Assembly (NCBI GenBank): GCA_029834535.1
Contig: JAQMWT010000652.1
Span: 1 to 40,354 of the forward strand
Direction of reading: 5' to 3'
Length of the DNA stretch: 40,354 nt
Source: Chrysophaeum taylorii
Taxonomy: Eukaryota > Sar > Pelagophyceae > Pelagomonadales > Pelagomonadaceae
Shown: piece by piece, positions 18,362 to 26,754 of the stretch
How the letters are laid out: the number at the start of each line of letters is the position of its first letter
Numbering within the stretch: position 1 is the stretch's first letter
Notes under the pieces: generated by a model
What the model was told of the DNA's origin: nothing
Seen by the model: the letters and a program-made list of their open reading frames with translations, nothing else
The model's database searches: none
Program-made: the position numbers and the translations under genes

Positions 18362-19164
18362 CTAAGTACCTTTGCCATATTCCTTCTCCAAAGCGATGCG
18401 AAGAGATGCGATTTTGGCGGTGTTGGTACCAGTGATCAAGAGATCATCGACAGAGACGGATAGGAGAACCCATCTGTTAATAGATCGATCCCAACTGATA
18501 TATAGGCAAGTGTCGACTTGTGAGCGTTCAAACTCATGTTGTCGAAGAAACGAGTCGAGCTTAATGTTCCATAACAAGGCCGACTGTTTGAGACCATAGA
18601 GAGCCTTGACGAGTCGGAGAGCTAACTTGGACTCTGGGTGGTGCTTCTGTATCTGCTGGACAAGGTTTTTGTGAGACACGAATCCCACGATGTAAGTCGA
18701 TCCATACCGGGCGATCAAGTGCCGATTGGATGAATGCCTGGGGAATGTCCGCGTGCGCAACGGGGAGCTTGTGTTTCACAGCGATGGCGAGCAATAACCG
18801 ATTAGTGGCGAGCTTCGCAGTTGGTGAAGATGTGGTGGGCATAAAAGTCGATGCCGACGCGTGCCAAGAAACCTCGGGCAACTAGACGAGCCTTGTAGCA
18901 GTCTGGGGTGCCGTCGGCAAAATACTTGATCTTCAGCACGAGTTTCGTCGAGATATACGAACGGTCTGGCGGTAAAGGTTCTAGCTTGAAGACGCCGCTG
19001 GAGCACAATCCTTCAATTTCCTTGCGAATCGAAGCAATACGCTTAAGCTTGTCTTCTTCGCTGAGTCCTTTGAGTTCGACAATCTTCTCGGGCTCATAGA
19101 CAATGTCATCAGCAGTCACGAGTTGTAACGCGACATGGTCGATGTGCTGTAAGTCATAGTCCAT
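18362..19164 (-). pseudogene. Copia-C reverse transcriptase
   Basis: Blocks in order: ISTKLVLKIKYFADGTPDCY and KARLVARGF (19164-18845), HADIPQAFIQSALDRPVWID (in a second frame, 18881-18561), then LVKALYGLKQSALLWN and VSVDDLLITG (in a third frame, 18760-18362). These are the copia RT fingers and palm. The polymerase motif usually reads Y-V-D-D; here the Tyr is Ser, while both Asp are kept. Two frameshifts, near 18845 and 18720, break the gene. Confidence 0.85.
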
Positions 19165-20640
19165 AACTTCTTGGGAGTGTCAAATTCGGATCACTTTGAC
19201 TTTGAAAGAGGTGTCCGAGTTCGCCAGAATCATGGGTGAAGGCGTGTCTGTGACGAGAAACTTTGTGGTAGTGCTGATGCGCTGAGATGTCCCATAAGAG
19301 AGAGGAGCTCATACAACAGAATTCTTGGTTACATTGACACGCATAGTACTCTGCCGGTGACAATTCGTCATGGCATACATAGTTCTCGAGAACAGAATTG
19401 TCGTTGTCCAGGTGATCGACCAGAACAGACGAATGGTACGGCTTCCTTGGGAAGTTAACGTACAAGGGCTCTGCGTCGGTTTCTCTCTGCAGATCCAGTG
19501 CAGTGCCGCCCATGATACCATAGTCTGGGGTGGTATTTGCGAGGAGGCATCCTATCGGGACATCGTCTAGCGGCCTGGCGTCCCTTCTAATGTTGAGATC
19601 AGATGCGATGCTGGCGGCATGGCCTTGGTGCAGAGCGCGGACACTGATAAGAAACATCAACATGCTGGACATGTTGGCTGTGGCGCGAGCCGTGGGTTGC
19701 TCCTGCTGGTATTTCCAGTTGCGACCACACTCTGATGCGACAATGCGTCTGGTGAATAGTTGTCCATCGTCGACGCGTTTTACGATATAGAGTTGATCTT
19801 TGGGAATGCGGAATCCGCGCTCGTCCTTGAGATCTGCCTTGAGTTTGTCACTCTGGTTGCGATGCACGAGGACTGGAATAAAACCTGAATCGCCGAGAAC
19901 AACTTCTAGGCGATCCTTTCGCTTGGGCATCGGAATGCTACCATCCGGCGGAGGTGGCCGGTTGAGCAACGAAAAATCCTGTTCAGGTGTCTCGTCGCTG
20001 ACGGGACTAGGATCAGTAGCAGAGGTTTGACCCGGTTCTTTATTCTCGTCGTCATCGTTGGGTTCGTCGTCCTGGTTGTTATTATCATGAGTTTCGCCCT
20101 CATTTTGCGATTCCGGTCTAAGTTCCGGCAGTGGCTGCTCGCTTATTGCTGGGAGCGGGTCCTCTTGCCGTGCCTCTGCTGGGATCTGCGCCTGTGCTTT
20201 AATCCGTTCAATTTCCTTGTTGCGATTGACTACCATATCCGCATCGACGTGGAAGTCGTTCGAGGTGACGATTTTCCCATATCGCCCTTGATGTACAAGC
20301 AGGATAGAGCTGTGAACATCACGGATAAATCGGTCCGTGCCGGGGAGGTTCGGAAGATAGTTGTTGCTGTGGAAATAAGAGGCGGAGACGCTGGAGGGTT
20401 CCAGTTTGTGACTTTGAGGATAGACGAATGTGACAGGTTCACCAAAGGGGAGGAGCTTCAAGAGTGGTGCCGTGGGTGACACGATGCGCCGGGGGACGGT
20501 GCAGGTCATGTTAGTGCGCGAGGGCAGTCCATGAGAGCGCTGATTGTCTGCTTGGATCTTTCGCAGTAAAGCGAACGGGTGGTAATACTCGGCGCCAATA
20601 GGCTTATCCTTCGATGCGGACGCTGCGCAGGGTAAAGAGG
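19165..20640 (-). pseudogene. Copia-C integrase-RT linker, long acidic region
   Basis: About 490 residues are open on the minus strand. The first part continues the integrase C-terminal region (YLPNLPGTDRFIRDV, LLVHQGRYGKIVTSNDFHV). A charged stretch with QDDEPNDDDENKEPGQ follows, then YIVKRVDDGQLFTRRIVASE, then a region with DYGIMGGTALDLQRETDAEP. It ends with a stop just past the RT start in another frame, so a frameshift lies near 19165. Residues encoded upstream of about 20640 in this frame overlap the integrase and are not meaningful. Confidence 0.6.
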
Positions 20641-21350
20641 CGAACGACAGTGCCTCGAGTATTTTCTTTGATGATGTTTTCCGCGAAGTTCCGCTGGTGT
20701 AGGTGGCGACCAATGATTTGAAACTGGATACCGAGTTGCACCTTGAGCGGATGGAAAGCTTCGGATCGGAATGTGGAAAAGGCATCAGTTGAGATGATTT
20801 TCACACTTGCATTGAATTCGACCTTAATCACGTTGACCACGTAGAGGATGCCAGCCAGCATGTCCTTCGCGTCCAGTTTCCTCAGGAAGTATACCCATTT
20901 GTGTGTGCCGAAATAACACACACGAAGTGCATGATGTATCGGAATCCACCATACCAAATGCTGATGCTCGGGTTGTAGGACACATCCATTTGGAGATGTT
21001 GGCCAGGGGCGTAGGCCAGTTTATCCTGTGACCAGGAAGTGTTCTTGTGGCTGAAGCTGACATGCGGTTGGCAGCGCTTGCATTCGCTGCAGTCTTGCAG
21101 ATACCGATCATCACCTGGGCGGAGATTCGTTACATTACCGATCATCACCTGGGCGGAGATTCGTTACATTAGCGGCAATCGTGCGGCGAAGAATCTCGGG
21201 TTGTTGGTGGTGTATGCGGTGGTGCCAGCGAGGGACCAAAAGCACTCTTTTCGCGTGCTGAATAATGGTTCCAGGCTTGTGTGCAAGGGGGGCAGAGCGG
21301 CAGTCGAAGCGCGAGGGGGGGGGTGGGTCGCTGGTCTCCTCGGAGTTTAG
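20604..21350 (-). pseudogene. Copia-C integrase (zinc finger and DDE core)
   Basis: The zinc finger half CSECKRCQPHVSF lies near 21085; the HH half is near 21200 in another frame. The core has D in LQMDVSYNP, D in IISTDAFSTF and E in NFAENIIKE, with 34 residues between the last two, as expected. A 34-bp tandem duplication (21103-21170) sits between the two halves of the zinc finger and shifts the frame. A second frame break lies near 20920. Confidence 0.8.
21103..21170. repeat. 34-bp perfect tandem duplication in the Copia-C integrase
   Basis: The unit beginning ACCGATCATCACCTGGGCGG occurs twice back to back with no difference. Thirty-four is not a multiple of three, so the duplication alone breaks the integrase frame. 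Its perfection suggests it is recent, or an assembly artefact. Confidence 0.9.
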
Positions 21351-21356
21351 CAACTG

Positions 21357-21907
21357 TGGCCTCGGCAAGTAGCGTCTCGAGGGTTTTCGATTTGCGTGGC
21401 TTGCGGATCGCAGCACGGTGAGCATCTGCTACAGCATTGAAGAGGAAGGTGAGGTTGAGGTCCTCCACTACTAAGAGACGGCTCGAGATGTTCAAGAAGA
21501 ATTCTGCAACCTGGTTGGTGTCTCCGGGGCTGGGAATGCCATTGCGTATCGTGGCCCATTCGACGCGAAGGTTCACGCTGTGATACGGTTCGTGAAGTGC
21601 GAGGACAGCGCTGTACTTAGGCTGCAGCATGTTGTTGCGGGACGGCGTTGGCCAGTGCCTTAAACGCGAAGTACGGCGGATGCTGTTGGAACAAGCGGAG
21701 CAGTTCCGGGTCCGAGTGGTATCCAAACTTTGCGATTTCGTTGAGAGTCGCTTATCGGACGTGGTCTTGAGAGATCAGCAGTAGTGCGTTGGAGTAGCTC
21801 GTGTTGGTTGGGTACGAGGAAGTGACCGAGTCGTACTTTGTGGATTTCTGGAGCGTGTCGCCGATGTGGCCGACATAGTCCGCATAAGTGGGACGTGCTT
21901 CGGACAT
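21357..21907 (-). pseudogene. Copia-C gag
   Basis: Start at 21907 (MSEARPTYADYVGHIGDTLQ). An in-frame TAA near 21752 is followed by continued protein-like sequence (LNEIAKFGYHSDPELLRLFQ). After a frameshift near 21630 comes EWATIRNGIPSPGDTNQVAE. No zinc knuckle is visible. It was called gag from its position upstream of the integrase and its helix-rich composition, not from a motif. The shift from gag straight to the integrase finger suggests an internal deletion removed the protease. Confidence 0.5.
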
Positions 21908-23291
21908 TACGAGTCCCGCGAGTGTCTTATCTCGAGAGTAATTCGCCCTCGTGAATCGATCGCGGCAAAGCCGCCGGGATGCGAGCGATTCATGTAGTGG
22001 ACCACCCACGTGGAGGGGCGCGCGCAGCTGTGAGCCAGCCAGATTTGTCGAATTTCCTCCCGTATGTTGTGCATTCGTGTACAATAGAATGTACGTTCAA
22101 GGAACGAAGATTTATTTCACCTTTTTTCATGATGCGTACCGGCAAGCAACGGTAGTGGCCGTTCGACCAACAGCGCCGCGATCACGATACGCCGCTCCGG
22201 CCGACCGCACTTACGACGACGTGGGCCTCTTCTACAATTGATAATATGATAACAACGGAGTCGCGTATCGATAATATGATAACAACGGAATCGCGTTCTC
22301 GGGCTCGGATATTGGCCTTCTCAAACCACCACGATCCGGACCACACCGATCCGATCACCCACCTGGCACTCGTCCTCTTCCCACGCGCGTGTCGATCGGG
22401 CTTCCTGCCTTTAAGACGAAGCTTCGACGGACCTTTGATGGTACGACGAGTCGATGTTTTTTTGGTCCGGCATTCTTCTTCTTCTTCTTCTTCTTCTCAA
22501 TGCTAGTCGTATTGCGGGAAAAAGCACGAGCCGGACCGAGGAATCGGGCAGTCACACCATCTCGGCTCCGACGGCCTCGTCGTGCCTTGGTCTGATTATC
22601 AAACGTCGGCGACGCTTCGCTGCCGCCCGAGATCAAGCCGCGAACCCGATCCAGGCGTATGCCGGACGATACGCCCTCTGCGCCCCTCCCGTAGTTGGTT
22701 GATGACGCCAAGGACTATTTCGTGCAGATAGCACCACGCGAAAACCGGCGGCCTTTCTCTCTCGTCCCGCGACCTGCCGCAAACTTTGACGCTGCTCCCT
22801 AGCCAGCGGCAGCAAGCACCCGAGCACCACCCGCGCCGCGTCGTTGCCTCTAGAACGCGGCTTTAGACTTAGCCCACAGCTTGGACGTGGCTGCGGCGGG
22901 TCGCCCTTCTCGGAGGATCTGTCGACGCCCGCGACCGCAAAAATATCGGCCGGCCCCCGAACGAACGAACGAGCGAACGAGCTCCTTGATTGTCGGTCGC
23001 GTATCATGTGCCGCCTGTCTGTCTCCCAGGACTCGTCCACGCACGCGATCCGCACGCCGGCCGGGTCCCGAACTCCTTGGTCCTCGTGCCGCTGCTCCTC
23101 GGTCTCTCCGGCCTCGCGGCTGGCCGCGGTACCGCGTACTGTGCGCCGCGGGCCTCCTTTGAATCCCCGCGCCCTGGGCGGCCGACCGTGCGGTCGCCAG
23201 CACCGAGCGCGTAGACAGACAGACAGACAGACAGACAGGCCTCGTCGGCCGGCTGGGTAAATAAAATAAAATAAAATAAATGGAAGTTAAT
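21908..23291. other. No supported gene; simple repeats and GC-rich sequence
   Basis: Contains a 30-bp tandem duplication starting GATAATATGATAACAACGGA (22240-22298), a (TTC)n run (22473-22497), GAACGAAC-type repeats near 22960, (GACA)n at 23213-23238 and (TAAAA)n at 23258-23280. Frames on both strands of 22.4-23.4 kb are long only because of high GC; none shows a motif. The first ~200 bp could hold the Copia-C leader, but no LTR is recognised. Confidence 0.5.
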
Positions 23292-24014
23292 TCAGCGGAT
23301 GCGAGCCTGTTGAAAAAGCTTGCGGTATACGTCGTCGTAGTAGAGGGGGTCGCCTTTTTGATTGGACTTGATGCTCGCGTCGCGGCGCAGGGTGTAGGGC
23401 GCGAGGGCGCCGCGGAGCGCATCGCAGATCTGGTTGACGACGATGGGGGAGGTGGCGGCGAGGTCTTTTACTGATCTGACGGCGGACGGCGACCAGATAA
23501 CGATCAAATCGCCGCTACGGGGGGGGTCTAGGGGGTCTGCTTTTTCGCGCGTGAGGCGGAGAATAGCGACGCAGGGCCGCGGCGGGAGGCACTCGAGAGC
23601 ATTCGCGTACCCTCTCGTCGCGAAGCTCGTGACTTCCGTCGTCTTGGCGCCGTCGCTTACGACGCACACCAAAGCGCCAGAGTCAAGACTCAACCTGATA
23701 GCCTCGACGTCGAACGAGAGGCGCTTCGGCGGCGGCGGCGGCGGCGGCGGCTTACGCTTCGTCGTGCGCACGCGGCATAGGGCGGCGCCGACTGCTGGTT
23801 TCACCCAACGCCGAAAAGCATAGCCAAGAGCCGGTTCAACCCAACGACGTATGGCGTACCCGACGACGATCCCCGCGCACAACGCGGCGATCTCGTGCGT
23901 CGTCTCCTTCTTGGGCCGCTCGAACACCTTTTCCCACCACTTCTTGGGGGGTTCGCGAGGACCCCACCGCATATCTTTTGGGCGGCTCCAACACTCACGG
24001 CAGCACTCTGGCAA
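23292..24014 (-). CDS. Unrecognised 240-residue protein with a repeated Trp-Val motif and proline run
   Basis: An ATG-started frame of 240 codons. Residues 1-40 are basic and Cys/Trp-rich (MPECCRECWSRPKDMRWGP). Residues ~45-80 hold a hydrophobic stretch with an 11-residue tandem: GYAIRRWVEPAL then GYAFRRWVKPAV. A run of eight prolines follows at about residue 88, then a mixed alpha/beta-like region (RLSLDSGALVCVVSDG, PRPCVAILRL, RSGDLIVIW) and a polar C-terminus. The hydrophobic part could be one membrane helix. I do not recognise the family. A (TTTTA)n stretch follows the stop, and the TIR-element copy 2 starts just upstream, so it could belong to a larger mobile element. The tandem is visible at DNA level (33-bp unit). 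It may equally be a host gene. Confidence 0.45.
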   Translation of the reverse strand: MPECCRECWSRPKDMRWGPREPPKKWWEKVFERPKKETTHEIAALCAGIVVGYAIRRWVEPALGYAFRRWVKPAVGAALCRVRTTKRKPPPPPPPPKRLSFDVEAIRLSLDSGALVCVVSDGAKTTEVTSFATRGYANALECLPPRPCVAILRLTREKADPLDPPRSGDLIVIWSPSAVRSVKDLAATSPIVVNQICDALRGALAPYTLRRDASIKSNQKGDPLYYDDVYRKLFQQARIR

Positions 24015-24287
24015 TGTCCGGAAATGTACGTCACCTCGAGAGAACGGACGTCATTCACCAAACCTGAGTCTCTCTCTACATGCTGCGTTTGGCTAATACA
24101 AGTGCAGGCCAGTAAGTTCACCTAGTCCCAATCTCTAACCCCAGTAAGTTCACCTGGTCCCAGTAAGTTTCATATAAGTTCACCTGGTCAGTAAGTTCAC
24201 CTAGCTCACACCAACTCCTTTGAGCTCGTCGCTCTCGCCTCCGCCAATCTAAGCTGCTTTGATCCGCACGCGCCGCCAACCTTTGAG

Positions 24288-25323
24288 TCTTAACTACTAA
24301 TCGACAGATGTTTGTCTGTCTGTCTGTTTGTTTGTCTGTTTGTTTGTCCCTCGATTTAGGGTAAGGATCAGGTAGGCGCGAGAGTAAGGATCATGTAGGC
24401 CCGCGAGGCAGCCATTGATCCTCGAAGCCGTCTACGGCGACCTCGCAGACTATTTCCACGACCCGCGGCGGCTCTTTCAGCGCGCCATTCTCACGCCCCG
24501 TCGAAACGATGTTGTCGATGCTGACAACGCGCGCATGACCGCGGCCTTTTTTTCCCGGAGACGAGGCGTCGGAGTTCTTTTCGGCTGACTAGGCTGGGTC
24601 GGAAGACGACGCCTCGCTCTTTACAGTAGAGTTTTCAACTCCCTGACAACCAACGGCATGCTGACTTTGATCGCGAGCTTAAAGTCTTCGCAACCTCGAC
24701 CCGTCGCACGGCCACTGCAACGGTACCAGATACATGATCTATCGTGTCGTGTCACCGAGGCTCCTCCAACCTGTATCCCTTAAGGCCCGCTGACGCCAAA
24801 CGATCAACAAGAGCCAGGGCCAGACGCCCCGCGAGGTCGGCGTCCTCTTGCCCACAAGCCCGTCTTCTGCCACGTCCAGCTCTACGTGGCTCTCTGTCGA
24901 TCGGCAACCCCGAGGATATCCTCTTCTTGGTCGACGACTCCACCCTACCCCACACGTGCTGCGCAATACCGATAAGCCCCCTCCCGGCGTCTACACGCGC
25001 ACTATAAGTGAACTTGCTGGGACCACGTGAACTTGCTGGGGTTTGGGATTGGGACTAGGTGAACTGAGTGACCAGGTGAAACTGGGACCAGGTGAACATA
25101 CTGGGGTCTTTAGAGTAAAAGGTTTTAGAGTAAACTCAAGGGTTGGCGGCGCGTGCGGATCAAAGCAGCTGAGATTGGCGGAGGCGAGAGCGACGAGCTC
25201 AAAGGAGTTGGTGTGAGCTAGGTGAACTTACTGACCAGGTGAACTTATATGAAACTTACTGGGATTAGGTGAACTTACTGGGGTTAGAGATTGGGACTAG
25301 GTGAACTTACTGGCCTGCACTTG
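24288..25323 (+). mobile_element. Helitron D1, nested in the tail of Helitron D2
   Basis: 1036 bp, plus strand: 5' TCTTAACTACTAATCGACAG, 3' GGCCTGCACTTG. Flanks CTTTGAG and TTTACTCTAAAAAC rejoin to the uninterrupted tail sequence seen in Helitron A (6728-6747), so the ends are exact and there is no duplication. The host base on the 5' side is G, not A. Confidence 0.9.
24418..25010 (+). pseudogene. Helitron D1: Pif1-type helicase C-terminal relic
   Basis: FQRAILTPRRNDVVDADN and, in another frame, TINKSQGQTPREVGV. An in-frame stop follows the first block earlier than in the other copies, because TGACTAGGCTGGG replaces CGACTAGGTTGGG. Confidence 0.8.
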
Positions 25324-25448
25324 TTTACTCTAAAAACCCTTTACTCTAAAAACCCCAGTATGTTCACCTGGTCCCAGTTTCACCTGGTCACTCAGTTCAC
25401 CTAGTCCCAATCTCTAACCTCAGTAAATTCACCTGGTCGCAGTAAGTT

Positions 25449-26045
25449 AACCTATAGTGCGCGTGTAGACGCTGGGAGGGGGCTTATCGGTATTGCGCAG
25501 CACGTGTGGAGTAGGGTGGAGTCGTCGACCAAGAAGAGGATATCCTCGGGGTTGCCGATCGACAGAGAGCCACGTAGAGCTGGACGTGGCAGAAGACGGG
25601 CTTCGCCAAGAGGACGCCGACCTCGCGGGGCGTCTGGTCCTGGCTCTTGGTGATCGTTTGGCGTCGGCGGGCCTTACGGGATACAGGTTGGAGGAGCCTC
25701 GGTGACAACGACACGATCGATCATGTATCTGGTACCGTTGCAGTGGCCGTGCGACGGGTCGAGGTTGCGAAGACTTTAAGCTCGCGATCAAAGTCAGCAT
25801 GCCGTTGGTTGTCAGGGAGTTCAAAACTCTACTGTAAAGAGCGAGGCGTCGTCTTCCGACCCAACCTAGTCGGCCGAAAAGAACTCCGACGCCTCGTCTT
25901 CGGGAAAAAAAGGCCGCGGTCATGCGCGCGTTGTCAGCATCGACAACATCGTTTCGACGGGGCGTGAGAATGGCGCGCTGAAAGAGCCGCCGCGTGTCGT
26001 GGAAATAGTCTGCGAGGTCGCCGTAGACGGCTTGGAGGATCACTG
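25449..26045 (-). pseudogene. Helitron D2: Pif1-type helicase C-terminal relic
   Basis: Same block order and frame breaks as in Helitrons A and B; the second block reads TITKSQDQTPREVGV, with two substitutions in the otherwise invariant NKSQGQ. Confidence 0.82.
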
Positions 26046-26097
26046 TCTGGCTCGCGGGCCAACCCGATCCTTACCCTAAATCGAGGGACAAACATCT

Positions 26098-26445
26098 ACC
26101 GTGTTACCGGCGTGAGTGGGGGATCGCCAACGCATTAGGCCGGGCTCGCTGCGCCCTCGCCGCCCTCACCCATGTCGCCGCCTCGGGGAACCCCACCCAG
26201 GCCGCCCGATCCCAGCAGGACGTCACCCTTCGTCGCACATACGTCCGGCGGCAGCATGCGTACGACCTACGGGCGGGGCCCGTCCTCTCTTCGCCTGCCC
26301 CACGCCTCGGCGATGACCCCGACTAGGTCCCGCGTACTTATCTCCGCCCGTCAGGCACATCCCTCATACCCCACAAACCCACCCACATCCTTCATGCTCC
26401 CCACACACAACCCCCTCTTAGCAGTCGACATTTAAAGACAGACAG
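26098..26445 (+). mobile_element. 5'-truncated LINE 3' fragment in Helitron D2, with target duplication
   Basis: 348 bp starting ACCGTGTTACCGGCGTGAGT and ending TTTAAAGACAGACAG, flanked by ACAAACATCT at 26088-26097 and 26446-26455. It matches the last part of the nuclease-like frame and the 3' untranslated region carried by Helitron A (8430-8770). Confidence 0.85.
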
Positions 26446-26754
26446 ACAAACATCTGTCGATTAGTAGTTAGGATAATTGAGCCTACTACAATGCTGTACA
26501 ATCCCACCCACGTGAGTTTTCGCTCAGACCCTACCATTCGTAGTGGGCTTTACACGGTGTGGATCTTGACGACTCCTGCCACAGAGTTCTATGGTCTCGA
26601 GGCCGCATCTCACTACCCACTGCAACAAACAACAACAACTTCTTGCTTGGTAAGCATGCTCGCGCGCGCGTCCTCCTCACCGCCGCAACCATCGTTGCCG
26701 TCGCCGCTACTCTGCGCTGAATAGTGCGCGGCGGTTTTTTCTGGTTGCTCCGCC

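Larger units (their letters stand above)
17266..21907 (-). mobile_element. Copia-C: frameshifted Ty1/copia-type element (gag, IN, RT, RNase H)
   Basis: Minus-strand order: gag 21907-21357, integrase 21350-20604, acidic linker 20640-19166, reverse transcriptase 19164-18362, RNase H 18295-17300. IN before RT is diagnostic of Ty1/copia. I see no protease between gag and the integrase zinc finger. No LTR pair is recognised. At least six frame breaks make it non-functional. It differs clearly from Copia-A and Copia-B in both gag and integrase sequence. Confidence 0.8.
24099..26473 (-). mobile_element. Helitron D2, interrupted by Helitron D1, with a LINE insert
   Basis: Minus strand: 5' TCCTAACTACTAATCGACAG at 26473, 3' GGCCTGCACTTG ending at 24099. 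The host has A at 24098 and T at 26474. Net length without D1 is 1339 bp. The 3' tail is split at 24287/25324, where Helitron D1 sits. A 348-bp LINE 3' fragment is in the 5' part. Confidence 0.87.
24025..26535 (-). mobile_element. MITE-like TIR element, copy 2, interrupted by Helitron D2
   Basis: On the minus strand, 26535-26474 followed by 24098-24025 aligns with copy 1 (16807-16954): GGGATTGTACAGCATTGTAG against GGGATTTTACAGCGTTGTAG, then TTAGCCAAACGCAGCAT against TTAGCCAAACGCGGCAT, then GTGAATGACGTC in both. The ends (GGTCTGAG, CTCGAGG) are less well kept and no flanking duplication is clear. Confidence 0.5.

Noticed and set aside
22844..23422. Overlapping frames on both strands of 22.8-23.4 kb as genes
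   Set aside because: Long only because of high GC, with Arg/Ala/Pro-rich translations and no motif in any frame.
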